Source: Microbacterium sp. Marseille-Q6648
GTDB taxonomy: Bacteria > Actinomycetota > Actinomycetes > Actinomycetales > Microbacteriaceae
Assembly: GCF_943181415.1 (NCBI RefSeq)
Contig: NZ_CALPBZ010000001.1
Span: 806,001 to 870,000 of the forward strand
Reading direction: 5' to 3'
Length of the DNA: 64,000 bases
This document shows, one piece after another, positions 7,275 through 15,447 of this stretch. The position numbers and the translations under genes were made by a program. The notes below the pieces were generated by a model. That model did no database searches and was not told the origin of the DNA. It saw nothing but the letters and a program-made list of their open reading frames with translations. The first letter of the stretch is position 1. Each line of letters opens with the position of its first letter.

Positions 7275-8096
7275 TCAGCGGTTCGCGCGGGCGCGGGCCA
7301 CGACGACGCCGGTGGTGGCGGCGGCAGCCAGCAGGGCGAACCCGCCGACCAGCACCATCGCCTGCATCATCGCGTCACGCTCGGCCAGCTGGCCGCCGGT
7401 GCCGGAGTTCACGCCCTCAGGGGCGGAGTGCAGGCCGTCGATCGTCTGCACGGCGATGTCGAGGTTGTCGTCCTCGAGGCTGCCCCACGCGTAGACGATC
7501 GTGAGCACGCCCTCCTGGACCTCGACCGGTGCCGGTCCGATGACCGGGTCGGTCGTGCCGGCAGCGGCCACCGAGGCCTCGATGGTGCCGGCGGCGAGGT
7601 CGAGGCTCGCCTCATCCGGGTTCGCGAGACCCTCGATCACGGCGTCGCCTCCGGCGAGCACGTCGACGGCGGGTGCGGCCGCGGTGTGGCGGACGGTGAG
7701 GCGACCCTCGCCGGCTGCTGTCTCGGAGATGTCGTTGACGAAGGGGGTGACGGTCGGCTCACCGGCCTCGTTGAGGTGCGCCACGGCGGTGTAGCTGGTG
7801 TTCGCCTCGAGGGTCACCGAGATCGGGCCGAGGACCGGCTCGCTGGCGTCAGCGGCGTCGGGGGCCGTCAGGACGACTTCGTAGTCGCCCGCGGCGAGGT
7901 CGAGAGGACCGGCCAGGTCGCCGGGCTGGAAGTCGTCGAGCGTGAGCTCGCCGTTCACGTAGACGTCGACGGGGGTGTCGGGAATGCCGTGCAGGACCGA
8001 GAGGTCGGCGGTGGTGTCCGAGATGGCGTAGGCCGGGGTGATCAGGCCGAGAGCGGCGACGGCGCCGACGACCACGCCCGTGATGGTCTTTCGCAT
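7275..8096 (-). CDS. DUF4397-domain surface protein
   Basis: A 273-aa exported protein. A signal peptide covers residues 1-24 (ending Ala-Tyr-Ala). Two DUF4397-like beta repeats follow, the first starting Val-Leu-His-Gly-Ile-Pro-Asp-Thr-Pro-Val-Asp-Val and the second Val-Arg-His-Thr-Ala-Ala-Ala-Pro-Ala-Val-Asp-Val. A C-terminal membrane helix and an Arg-rich tail (about 247-273) anchor it facing outward. The domain is common on actinobacterial surfaces but its function is unknown. The first gene of the sigma operon, it has a clear GGAGGA site before ATG at 8096. The C-terminal layout resembles a sorting signal but lacks a recognisable LPXTG. Confidence 0.85.
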   Translation of the reverse strand: MRKTITGVVVGAVAALGLITPAYAISDTTADLSVLHGIPDTPVDVYVNGELTLDDFQPGDLAGPLDLAAGDYEVVLTAPDAADASEPVLGPISVTLEANTSYTAVAHLNEAGEPTVTPFVNDISETAAGEGRLTVRHTAAAPAVDVLAGGDAVIEGLANPDEASLDLAAGTIEASVAAAGTTDPVIGPAPVEVQEGVLTIVYAWGSLEDDNLDIAVQTIDGLHSAPEGVNSGTGGQLAERDAMMQAMVLVGGFALLAAAATTGVVVARARANR

Positions 8097-8227
8097 GATG
8101 TTCCTCCAGATTCGAGCGACCCTGCGTCGCCCGTCGGATGGGTATTCCTGGGGGTGGCCGGGTTTGGATGCAGCGGAATGGAAATTCCCTCCTCGTCATC
8201 CGTGGCCCGACGCGTACGATCGCGAGT

Positions 8228-8899
8228 ATGAACGACGTCGTCATCACGGTTCGCGGTGAGCACGAGACCTCGCTGCCCCCAGAACGGGCCGTCGTGCACC
8301 TGAGCGTCACGGTGGAGGGACGCGACCGCAGCACGGTCGTCGAGCGCATCGCCGCACTCAGCACCCCGGTCCGCGAAGACCTCGCCGCCCGACAGGCCGC
8401 CGGCGAGCTCTCCGAGTGGTCGAGCCAGCGGGTCTCGGTGTGGGCGGAGCGCCCCTGGCACCCCGAGGGCAAGCGCCTTGCCCCCGTTCATCACGCCACT
8501 GTCGAGATGACGGCGACGTTCACCGACGTCACCGCCATGTCGATGTGGGCGGGCGATGCCGCCGAGCGCGACGGCGTGCAGATCAGCCATGTCGACTGGC
8601 AGCTCACGCCCGAGACGCGTTCGCGGGTCGAACAGGAAGTGGCCACGGCGGCCGTCTCGGTCGCCGTGGAGCGCGCCACCGCCTATGCCCGTGCGTTGGG
8701 ACGGATGGACGTCGCACCGCTCGAGATCGCGGACGTCGGCTTGCTGAGCAACCCCGACGCGGCGACGAAGCAGAGTGGCGCGATGATGGCCCGCATGGCA
8801 TTCGACGGCGCGCCCGCAGGGGGCGGGGGCGGCCTGCAGTTCCAGCCGCAGGACCTGAGCGTCACCGCCGCCGTGGAAGCACGGTTCAGCGCGCGCTGA
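8228..8899 (+). CDS. SIMPL (DUF541) domain protein
   Basis: A 223-aa protein starting at ATG 8228. It begins with Val-Val-Ile-Thr-Val-Arg-Gly-Glu-His-Glu, the usual opening of SIMPL proteins, and shows alternating strands and a helix with Ala-Val-Glu-Arg-Ala-Thr-Ala-Tyr-Ala. Unlike many family members it has no signal peptide, so it is probably cytoplasmic. The family forms oligomeric rings and has been linked to stress protection, but the biochemical role is unclear. It is divergent from the DUF4397 operon by about 130 bp, which must hold both promoters. The C-terminus contains a Gly-rich turn. Confidence 0.8.
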   Translation: MNDVVITVRGEHETSLPPERAVVHLSVTVEGRDRSTVVERIAALSTPVREDLAARQAAGELSEWSSQRVSVWAERPWHPEGKRLAPVHHATVEMTATFTDVTAMSMWAGDAAERDGVQISHVDWQLTPETRSRVEQEVATAAVSVAVERATAYARALGRMDVAPLEIADVGLLSNPDAATKQSGAMMARMAFDGAPAGGGGGLQFQPQDLSVTAAVEARFSAR

Positions 8900-8941
8900 C
8901 GTCGCCGGATCGGCGGACCGGATGCCGCGGCATCCGCTCTG

Positions 8942-9418
8942 TCAATCGCCCAGCCGATTGCGGCTGCGCATCGCCCGCTCGGCTTCGCGCTTGTCCTGCC
9001 GCTCGCGCAGCGTCTGGCGCTTGTCGTACTCCGCCTTGCCCTTGGCCACGGCGATCTCGATCTTCGCGCGACCATCCGAGAAGTACAGCTTCAGCGGGAT
9101 CAGCGTGTAGCCGCCCGCCGAGATGGCGTGGCTGAGCTTGATGATCTCGTCCTTGTGCAGCAGCAGCTTCCGGACGCGCTTGGTGGAGTGGTTGGTCCAG
9201 TGCCCCTGCGAGTACTCGGGGATGTGCACGGCGTCGAGGAAGGCCTCGCCGCCGTCGATGTACGCGTAGCCGTCGCTCAGATTCGCGCGCCCCTGCCGCA
9301 GCGACTTCACCTCGGTGCCGGTGAGGACGAGTCCCGCCTCGTAGGTCTTCTCGATGGTGTACTCGTGTCGCGCGCGACGGTTGGTCGCGATGACCTTCTC
9401 ACCGCGTTCCCTGGGCAT
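8942..9418 (-). CDS. smpB: SsrA-binding protein SmpB
   Basis: A 158-aa SmpB of normal length. It has the start of the OB fold with [10 protein letters not shown], the Gly-Thr-Glu-Val-Lys-Ser-Leu-Arg motif, Gly-Tyr-Ala-Tyr-Ile, and a basic C-terminal tail with Lys-Gly-Lys-Ala-Glu-Tyr-Asp-Lys-Arg. SmpB binds the tRNA-like part of tmRNA and places it in the empty A site of stalled ribosomes. The ssrA gene is 3.8 kb away on the same strand. It follows ftsX by about 80 bp, in the conserved actinobacterial order prfB-ftsE-ftsX-smpB. Confidence 0.96.
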   Translation of the reverse strand: MPRERGEKVIATNRRARHEYTIEKTYEAGLVLTGTEVKSLRQGRANLSDGYAYIDGGEAFLDAVHIPEYSQGHWTNHSTKRVRKLLLHKDEIIKLSHAISAGGYTLIPLKLYFSDGRAKIEIAVAKGKAEYDKRQTLRERQDKREAERAMRSRNRLGD

Positions 9419-9499
9419 GTCGTCTCCTCGATGGCGCCTGCGCGCGTGGCTGGTGTGCCATGCGGGCGCACGGCAGCCTGTCAGTCTAACCGCGAACGA

Positions 9500-10414
9500 T
9501 CAGGCACGCAGCCAGCGACGGATCGCGAAGCCCGCCGACAGCGCCGCCAGGAGCGCGCCGATGCCGAAGAGCACCGGTATCACCAGCCACGCGTCGTCGA
9601 TCCCGACCCACGTCGTGACGAAGTCGACGCGACGTCGCAGATAGCCGTCGACACCGAAATGGATGCCGGCGATGACGGCCCCGCTGGCCAGCACCGAACC
9701 GAGGAGCGCCGCGAACACCCCTTCGAGGATGAACGGTGTCTGGATGAAGCGGTTCGACGCCCCGACCAGCCTCATGATGCCGAGCTCGCGTCTTCGGGCG
9801 TACGCCGAGAGCCGGATGGTCGTCGCGATCAGCAGGACGGCGGCGATCAGCATCAGGACGGCGATTCCGACGGCGATGTAGGTGGCGACGGTGAGGGCCG
9901 AGAACAGCGGCTCGAGATACTGCAGCTGATCTTCGACGCCCTCGATCCCCTGAGTTCCGCTGAAGGCCTCGATGAGCACGTCGGACTGCCGCTGATCGAC
10001 CAGGTTGATCCAGAACGTCTCGGGGAGCTGTTCTGGGGTGATCACGCTGGCGTACTCCTCCCCCAGCAGGTCGATGACGTTCTGGTACGCCTCATCCTGA
10101 TCTTCGAAGCGCACGTCGCGGATGAGAGGCGCCAACGCCGGTCCGTCGAGCTTGGCCTGCACCTCGGTGAGCTGCTCCGGGGTCGCCGCACCCTCGGTGC
10201 AGGTGGGCTCCTGCGAGATCTCAGTGCACATGAACACCGCCACCTGGGCGCGATCGACCCAGTAATCGCGCATGGTGCCGATCTGCATCTGCATCAGGAT
10301 GGCAGCGCCGACGAAGGTCAGCGAGACGAATGTCACCAGCACGACCGAGATGACCATCGAGGCGTTGCGGCGAAGGCCGGTGAACGCCTCGCCGAGGATC
10401 AGTCCGACCCTCAC
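9500..10414 (-). CDS. ftsX: Cell division protein FtsX (permease-like)
   Basis: A 304-aa membrane protein with one N-terminal helix (about 20-45), a large outer domain (about 50-165) and three C-terminal helices (about 170-300), which is the FtsX plan. The outer loop has a Cys pair, one in Phe-Met-Cys-Thr-Glu, that could form a disulfide. FtsX with FtsE passes ATP-driven change to cell-wall hydrolases during division. Its start overlaps the ftsE stop by 4 bp (ATGA at 10411-10414). Confidence 0.94.
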   Translation of the reverse strand: MRVGLILGEAFTGLRRNASMVISVVLVTFVSLTFVGAAILMQMQIGTMRDYWVDRAQVAVFMCTEISQEPTCTEGAATPEQLTEVQAKLDGPALAPLIRDVRFEDQDEAYQNVIDLLGEEYASVITPEQLPETFWINLVDQRQSDVLIEAFSGTQGIEGVEDQLQYLEPLFSALTVATYIAVGIAVLMLIAAVLLIATTIRLSAYARRRELGIMRLVGASNRFIQTPFILEGVFAALLGSVLASGAVIAGIHFGVDGYLRRRVDFVTTWVGIDDAWLVIPVLFGIGALLAALSAGFAIRRWLRA

Positions 10415-11466
10415 GTCGTCGGTCCGACTTCGTTCTCGGGCTCCGAGCCGCCGAGCCCGAGGCGATCCGCCAGACCCAGCTCCGAGACCTCGACCTCGGC
10501 GATGTCCGCGATCGGGATGGGCTGCGTGGGCGCCTTCGCCGCTCCGACTGCGGAGTCTGCCGACGCGGCGGGCTCGGGATCGGGCGCGGCCTGTGCGGCG
10601 GCATCCGTCGGTCGGATCTCGGCGTTCGCGGCGTCGGTTTCCGCGTCACGCTCCGGCGTGATCTCGGCGGGGGCGGCCGCGGCGGCCAGGGCGACCTCGC
10701 GCTGAACCTCGAGCACCGCCGTCAGCGCCGCGACGGCGGCGGCACCGCGCTCGGGCGGCGGAGCGAGACTCGGCAGGCTCGACGTGTCGCCGTAGCCGCC
10801 GTGCCTCTCGTCGCGGATGAGCTCGCCGCCGCGCAGCTCGATGACCCGGCGCTGCATCTGGTCGACGAAGCCTTTCTCGTGGGTTGCCATCACGACCGTC
10901 GTCCCACCGGCGTTGATGCGGGCGAGCAGCTGCATGATGTCGACCGATGTCGCGGGATCGAGGTTTCCCGTCGGCTCGTCCGCGAGAAGGACCTGCGGCC
11001 GATTGACCAGAGCGCGGGCGATCGCGACGCGCTGCTGCTCACCACCCGAGAGCTCGTGCGGAAAACGGCGCTCCTTGTTGTCGAGACCGACGAGCGAAAG
11101 CACTTCGGGCACCGCCTGACGGATGAACCCGCGGGACGAGCCGATGACCTGGAGGGTGAACGCGACGTTCTGGAACACCGTCTTGTTCGGCAGCAGCCGG
11201 AAGTCCTGGAACACCGCGCCGATGTGCCGGCGGAAGTACGGGACCTTGCGGTTGGACAGGTTGCGGAGGTCACGACCGAGGACCACGACGCGCCCCTCGG
11301 AGGGTGTCTCCTCGCGCAGGATGAGACGCAGGCACGAGGACTTGCCCGAGCCGGACGCGCCGACGAGGAACACGAACTCACCGCGCAGCACCTCGAAGTC
11401 GACCTGGTTCAGGGCCGGGTTGGCGGTGCCGCGGAAGCGCTTCGTGACGTTTTCGAACCGGATCAT
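10411..11466 (-). CDS. ftsE: Cell division ATP-binding protein FtsE with long C-terminal tail
   Basis: Residues 1-225 are a standard FtsE ATPase: Walker A Gly-Ala-Ser-Gly-Ser-Gly-Lys-Ser-Ser, signature Leu-Ser-Gly-Gly-Glu-Gln-Gln, Walker B Val-Leu-Leu-Ala-Asp-Glu-Pro and the His switch. A further 125 or so residues rich in Ala, Pro, Glu and Asp follow, so the protein is 351 aa against the usual 220-230. The tail looks disordered and has no further domain I can name. The reading frame runs without a break into the ftsX overlap, so this is not a simple frameshift. Its role is unknown; it might be a protein-binding tether in the divisome. Confidence 0.94.
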   Translation of the reverse strand: MIRFENVTKRFRGTANPALNQVDFEVLRGEFVFLVGASGSGKSSCLRLILREETPSEGRVVVLGRDLRNLSNRKVPYFRRHIGAVFQDFRLLPNKTVFQNVAFTLQVIGSSRGFIRQAVPEVLSLVGLDNKERRFPHELSGGEQQRVAIARALVNRPQVLLADEPTGNLDPATSVDIMQLLARINAGGTTVVMATHEKGFVDQMQRRVIELRGGELIRDERHGGYGDTSSLPSLAPPPERGAAAVAALTAVLEVQREVALAAAAAPAEITPERDAETDAANAEIRPTDAAAQAAPDPEPAASADSAVGAAKAPTQPIPIADIAEVEVSELGLADRLGLGGSEPENEVGPTT

Positions 11467-11546
11467 GGCTCAGCAAGCCTAAGCGGAGCAGGCGTGAGGG
11501 CGATCTGCGACACCCGAGGGCCCGGCATCCGCGCGCGGCGGACGGC

Positions 11547-12656
11547 TCAGTCGTCGTCCTTGCGCTTGCGCCACCGGATGCCGGCGGCGATGAAGCCGTC
11601 GAGGTCGCCGTCGAACACGGTCGCGGGGTTGCCGACCTCGTGCCCGGTGCGAAGATCCTTCACGAGCTGCTGTCCGTAGAGGAAGTACGACCGCATCTGG
11701 TCGCCCCAGCTGGCGGTGATGACGCCGGCCAGCTCCTTCTTCTTCGCCGCCTCCTCCTCGCGCTTGAGCAGCAGCAGTCGCGTCTGCAGCACCCGCATGG
11801 CGGCTGCGCGGTTCTGGATCTGCGACTTCTCGTTCTGCATCGACACGACGATGCCGGTCGGCAGGTGGGTGAGGCGGACGGCGGAGTCGGTGGTGTTGAC
11901 CGACTGGCCGCCGGGACCCGACGAGCGGAAAACGTCGACGCGAAGATCACCCTCGGGAATGTCGACCTCGACGGCCTCCTCCATCACCGGGATCACCTCG
12001 ACGGCGGCGAAGCTGGTCTGGCGCTTGTCGGCCGACCCGAACGGGCTGATGCGGGCGAGGCGGTGGGTGCCGGCCTCGACCGAGAGCGTGCCGTACGCGT
12101 AGGGGGCGTCGACCTCGAAGGTCGCGGACTTGATGCCGGCACCTTCGGCGTAGGAGGTGTCCATGACCTTGACGGAGTACTTGTGACGCTCGGCCCACCG
12201 CAGGTACATGCGCAGCAGCATCTCGGCGAAGTCGGTCGCGTCGTCGCCACCGGCGCCGGAGCGGATCGTGACGACCGCGGAGCGATCGTCGAACTCGCCG
12301 TCCAGCAGCGTCTGGACCTCGAGCTGGCCGATGACATCCTCGAGCTCGGCGAGCTCTTTGCGGGCCTCGTCGGCGGAGTCCTCGTCGTCCATCTCGATCG
12401 CAAGCTCGACCAGCACCTCGAGGTCATCCAGCCGCTGCTCGATCTCGCTGATGCGCTTGAACTCCGACTGCCGGTGGCTGAGGGCGCTGGTGACCTTCTG
12501 CGCCTTCTCGACGTCATCCCACAGGTCTGGTGCGCCGGCCTCCTCGCTGAGGCGGGCGATCTCGGCTTTGAGCGCGTCGACGTCCACCACCGCCTGGATG
12601 TCGGAGAAGGTGGAACGGAGGGCCTGGATGTCGGCAGACAGATCGAGCTCGAGCAT
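11547..12656 (-). CDS. prfB: Peptide chain release factor 2
   Basis: A 369-aa class I release factor. The peptidyl-transferase motif Gly-Gly-Gln is in Ser-Gly-Pro-Gly-Gly-Gln-Ser-Val-Asn, and the stop-codon reading region has Arg-Ile-Ser-Pro-Phe-Gly, the Ser-Pro-Phe being specific to RF2 (UGA and UAA). The N-terminal helical domain is complete. The frame is continuous from the start, so there is no programmed +1 frameshift of the kind found in E. coli. It is the first gene of the prfB-ftsE-ftsX-smpB block and is divergent from the MFS gene by only 20 bp. Confidence 0.96.
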   Translation of the reverse strand: MLELDLSADIQALRSTFSDIQAVVDVDALKAEIARLSEEAGAPDLWDDVEKAQKVTSALSHRQSEFKRISEIEQRLDDLEVLVELAIEMDDEDSADEARKELAELEDVIGQLEVQTLLDGEFDDRSAVVTIRSGAGGDDATDFAEMLLRMYLRWAERHKYSVKVMDTSYAEGAGIKSATFEVDAPYAYGTLSVEAGTHRLARISPFGSADKRQTSFAAVEVIPVMEEAVEVDIPEGDLRVDVFRSSGPGGQSVNTTDSAVRLTHLPTGIVVSMQNEKSQIQNRAAAMRVLQTRLLLLKREEEAAKKKELAGVITASWGDQMRSYFLYGQQLVKDLRTGHEVGNPATVFDGDLDGFIAAGIRWRKRKDDD

Positions 12657-12676
12657 GACACTCCACAGTAACGTGG

Positions 12677-13972
12677 ATGCACGTGGCCGATCGCTCTCTT
12701 CGCGCTCGGGACGTGCTGTGGGGTTTCGGACCCATGGTCTACGCCCCCACGCTGCTCTTCGCCCTCGGCGAGGGCGCGGTCATCCCCCTCATCCCGGTGA
12801 TCGCCGACAAGCTCGGCGCGGACGTCGCCCTCGCCGCGCTCGTGGCTGCGGCGCTCGTCGTCGGCCAGCTCTGCGGAAACCTGCCGGCGGGGTGGGCGGT
12901 CGCCCGGTTCGGCGAGCGCGTCACGATGGCGGTGGCGGGCCTGGTGTCCCTGGCCGGCGTGACCGCGATGGCGCTGGCGGACTCGCTCGCGATCGTCACC
13001 GCCGCCGTCTTCGTCATCGGGTTCTGCGCGGCGGCCTTCGGGCTCGCCCGCCACTCCTTCATGACCACCCGGGTGGCCTTCGCCTACCGGGCGCGCGCAC
13101 TGTCACTGCTCGGGGGAACCTTTCGACTGGGCATGTTCATCGGTCCGTTCGTCGCCGCGGGGCTGCTGTTCGCGACCGGTGATGAGCGCGGCGCGATCTG
13201 GTTCTTCGGCGGCTGTCTGATCGCCACGGTCCTGCTGGTGACTCTCGGCCCCGACCCGGAACGGCGGTTCGCTCCCGTCGCGGACGACGGGCGCGGCGGC
13301 TCCGACGACTCCTCCGCGATGGCCGACACCGGCGAAGCCGTGACCGGTTCGGTGCCGACGGTGCGGCGCCCGGGCGTCTTCGCCACGATGCGCCGCCACG
13401 GCTCGGTGCTCGCGCGGCTCGGCGTCGCGGCGGCGAGCCTGTCGGCGGTGCGCTCGGCGCGTCAGGTGGTGCTCCCCCTCTGGGGGCTGTCGATCGGGCT
13501 CGACGCGCAGACGATCGCGCTGGTCGTGGGGATCTCGGGCGCCCTCGACTTCGCCCTCTTCTACGCCAGCGGCCAGGTCATGGACCGGTTCGGGCGACTG
13601 TGGGCCGCGCTGCCGGCGATGGCGCTCATGGGGGCCGGGTTCGTCGCCCTGTCGTTCACCCACGACCTCGATCAGGCCGCCATGTGGTTCGCGATGTTCG
13701 CCGCGGTGCTCGGCGTCGGAAACGGCCTGTCCAGCGGCATCCTGCTCACCCTCGGCGCCGATGTGGCGCCAAGGGACGACCCCGCGCCGTTCCTGGGCTC
13801 GTGGCGCACGCTCACCGACGCCGGCGGCGCGCTCTCACCGCTGCTCGTCTCTGCGATCGCCGGTGCGGCGTCGCTGTCTGTGGCCTCGGGCGTCATGGGC
13901 GCGATCGGCCTGGCCGGCGCGTATGCATTCGTGCGGTGGGTGCCGCGCTTCGTCCCGGGGGTCCGCCCGTGA
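12677..13972 (+). CDS. MFS transporter
   Basis: A 431-aa protein with about 12 hydrophobic segments in two halves, joined by a charged loop near residues 195-235. The conserved loop-2 motif is seen as [10 protein letters not shown], as in drug exporters of the major facilitator family. The substrate cannot be told from sequence. ATG at 12677 gives a short N-terminus; a start at the Met in Gly-Pro-Met-Val-Tyr (residue 20) is possible. Its stop overlaps the next gene by 4 bp (GTGA), so the two are coupled. Confidence 0.88.
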   Translation: MHVADRSLRARDVLWGFGPMVYAPTLLFALGEGAVIPLIPVIADKLGADVALAALVAAALVVGQLCGNLPAGWAVARFGERVTMAVAGLVSLAGVTAMALADSLAIVTAAVFVIGFCAAAFGLARHSFMTTRVAFAYRARALSLLGGTFRLGMFIGPFVAAGLLFATGDERGAIWFFGGCLIATVLLVTLGPDPERRFAPVADDGRGGSDDSSAMADTGEAVTGSVPTVRRPGVFATMRRHGSVLARLGVAAASLSAVRSARQVVLPLWGLSIGLDAQTIALVVGISGALDFALFYASGQVMDRFGRLWAALPAMALMGAGFVALSFTHDLDQAAMWFAMFAAVLGVGNGLSSGILLTLGADVAPRDDPAPFLGSWRTLTDAGGALSPLLVSAIAGAASLSVASGVMGAIGLAGAYAFVRWVPRFVPGVRP

Positions 13973-14301
13973 GCGACGAGATCGTGCAGTTCTGCCGCAG
14001 TCGACGGCAGGCCCGTCGCTGCACCCGGCGGCTCGGGCACCCCGGGCTGCATCGTCACCGGAGCGTGATGTGGTCGGATGCCGGCGCCGACGCGCCTCGC
14101 TGCTCCGGCTCGGGGGAACCGGGCTCGCCCGCGGCGCCTTTACTCGACGGCTGGCCGCACGGGCGCGCCATGTGCGATCGCTGTCACGACTTCGTCGAGT
14201 TGACCGCCGAGGGACGCCTGGTCGCGCACGACGCCGACAGCCGGCATCCGGATGACGAGCTGCGCCGCCGGCAGGAGTGGTTCAACACGGTCGGATGGTG
14301 A
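13969..14301 (+). CDS. Small Cys/His-rich protein, possibly zinc-binding
   Basis: A 110-aa protein whose GTG start overlaps the stop of the MFS gene. Cysteines lie at 9, 18, 45, 69 and 72, with a Gly-His-Pro-Gly-Leu-His-Arg-His stretch between and a Cys-Asp-Arg-Cys pair, which suggests a zinc ribbon or treble clef. I do not recognise a named family. The start is supported by the coupling rather than by a separate ribosome site. It could be a small cytoplasmic partner expressed with the transporter. Confidence 0.6.
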   Translation: MSDEIVQFCRSRRQARRCTRRLGHPGLHRHRSVMWSDAGADAPRCSGSGEPGSPAAPLLDGWPHGRAMCDRCHDFVELTAEGRLVAHDADSRHPDDELRRRQEWFNTVGW

Positions 14302-14321
14302 CCCGGGGAGGGCTTTGTCCG

Positions 14322-14699
14322 TCAGTCGGTGACGATCGGCAGACCCGTGGCCGAGGCGGCGCTGTCGATGCCGCCCGCGTTCGTCACGTCGTCGAAGCCG
14401 GCGGCCTCCATCGTCGCCACCGCCTGAGCCGATCGGCTGCCGGTGCGGCAGTAGACGACGTACTCGGCCTCGGGGTCGTACTCCGCGATCTCGGATTCGA
14501 AGCGACCGGACTGCAGATTCACGTTCACCGCGCCGTCGAGGTGCCCGGCGGAGTACTCCTCGGCGGTGCGCACGTCGACGACGATGGTCTGCTCCGTCAC
14601 CTCGATCGCGGTCGCCTGCGGACTCGCGGTGCACGAGACCAGCCCGCCGGCGACGAGGGCCAGGGCGAGGAGGGCGGTGAGAGAGTGCCGGATGCGCAT
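14322..14699 (-). CDS. Rhodanese-domain lipoprotein
   Basis: A 125-aa protein with a lipoprotein signal (Gly-Leu-Val-Ser-Cys23), then a single rhodanese domain. The domain has Val-Asp-Val-Arg-Thr-Ala-Glu-Glu-Tyr, the Gly-His-Leu-Asp-Gly-Ala motif and the active-site loop Cys84-Arg-Thr-Gly-Ser-Arg. It would sit on the outer membrane face and could carry persulfide sulfur. ATG at 14699 was chosen over an upstream in-frame start because the lipobox then lies at the right place. A CsoR/CstR-like palindrome lies 32 bp upstream, which suggests induction by copper or reactive sulfur. Confidence 0.87.
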   Translation of the reverse strand: MRIRHSLTALLALALVAGGLVSCTASPQATAIEVTEQTIVVDVRTAEEYSAGHLDGAVNVNLQSGRFESEIAEYDPEAEYVVYCRTGSRSAQAVATMEAAGFDDVTNAGGIDSAASATGLPIVTD

Positions 14700-14730
14700 C
14701 GGTGAGACCTTTCGTTCGATTCGCCTCAAG

Positions 14731-14748
14731 TATACCCCCTGGGGTATA
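14731..14748. promoter_or_regulatory. CsoR/CstR-type operator palindrome
   Basis: TATACCCCCTGGGGTATA is a perfect inverted repeat with 8-bp arms around CT. G/C tracts flanked by TATA are typical of operators for CsoR-family repressors (copper CsoR or persulfide CstR). It lies just upstream of the rhodanese gene on one side and of the thioredoxin fragment on the other. No CsoR gene is present in the window. Confidence 0.7.
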
Positions 14749-14771
14749 GTGACGGCGTTGGGCACAAAGAG

Positions 14772-14948
14772 ATCACGTCGATTCCGACATTGATGGCGTT
14801 CCGCGAGGGCGTCCTCGTCTTCTCACAGCCGGGCGCACTCGGCGCCCCGCAGCTGGAGCAGGTCATCACCGCGGTGAAAGGCCTCGACATGGCCGAGGTC
14901 CGCGCCCAGGTCGCCGCGGCCCAGACCGACGGCGCCGCCCAGCGGTGA
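14772..14948 (+). pseudogene. Truncated thioredoxin copy (C-terminal half)
   Basis: Reading from 14772 gives 58 codons that match the C-terminal half of the intact thioredoxin at 15001, starting at the Ile-Thr-Ser-Ile-Pro-Thr loop and running to a diverged tail (Thr-Asp-Gly-Ala-Ala-Gln-Arg, stop at 14946-14948). The active-site Cys pair and the whole N-terminal half are missing. No start codon precedes the homology in frame; the nearest ATG is internal (14793). The break lies about 20 bp after the CsoR-type operator, so the missing 5' part was probably lost by deletion or recombination between tandem copies. Confidence 0.8.
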
Positions 14949-15000
14949 TGCGGTCGGATTCCCCGAAGCCCGGCGGCCGCAGGCGGGGCAGGATGGAGTC

Positions 15001-15387
15001 ATGAGCACCCGCGAGATCACCATCGACAACATCGCCCAGACCATCGAGGACAGCGACATCGTCCTGCTGGACTTCTGGGCCGAGTGGTGCGGACCGTGCC
15101 GCGCCTTCGGCCCCGTCTTCGACAAGGCCTCCGAGACGCACGACGACGTCGTCTTCGGCAAGATCGACACCGAAGCCCAGCAGCAGCTCGCCGCCGGCTT
15201 CCAGATCACATCGATCCCGACGCTGATGGCATTCCGGGAGGGCGTCCTCGTCTTCTCGCAGCCCGGCGCCCTGCCCGCCCCTCAGCTTGAGCAGGTCATC
15301 ACGGCGGTGAAGGGGCTCGACATGGCCGAGGTCCACGCCCAGGTGGCAGCCGCCAAGGCCGAAGAGGATGCCGCGCCTTCCGCGTGA
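15001..15387 (+). CDS. trxA: Thioredoxin
   Basis: A 128-aa thioredoxin fold protein with active site Trp29-Cys30-Gly-Pro-Cys33 and the cis-Pro loop Ile-Pro-Thr. It reduces disulfides in the cytoplasm using thioredoxin reductase. The Ala/Lys/Glu-rich C-terminal tail is about 20 residues longer than usual. ATG at 15001 agrees with the family start. A remnant copy of its second half lies 50 bp upstream. A hairpin follows the stop codon. The gene symbol is a family-level assignment; which trx paralogue it is cannot be told. Confidence 0.9.
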   Translation: MSTREITIDNIAQTIEDSDIVLLDFWAEWCGPCRAFGPVFDKASETHDDVVFGKIDTEAQQQLAAGFQITSIPTLMAFREGVLVFSQPGALPAPQLEQVITAVKGLDMAEVHAQVAAAKAEEDAAPSA

Positions 15388-15400
15388 GGCGCGAATGACA

Positions 15401-15432
15401 GCGGGCGGGGATCCGAAAGGAACCCCGCCCGC
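15401..15432. terminator. Terminator between convergent genes
   Basis: Arms GCGGGCGGGG (15401-15410) and CCCCGCCCGC (15423-15432) form a 10-bp stem with a 12-nt loop. It lies between the convergent thioredoxin and sugar-binding genes and could serve both, though the T-run is weak. Confidence 0.65.
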
Positions 15433-15447
15433 CGTCTTGTTTCCGGC

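Noticed and set aside
11547-12656. Possible programmed frameshift in prfB
   Set aside because: The frame is continuous from the start codon with all expected domains, so no +1 shift is required.
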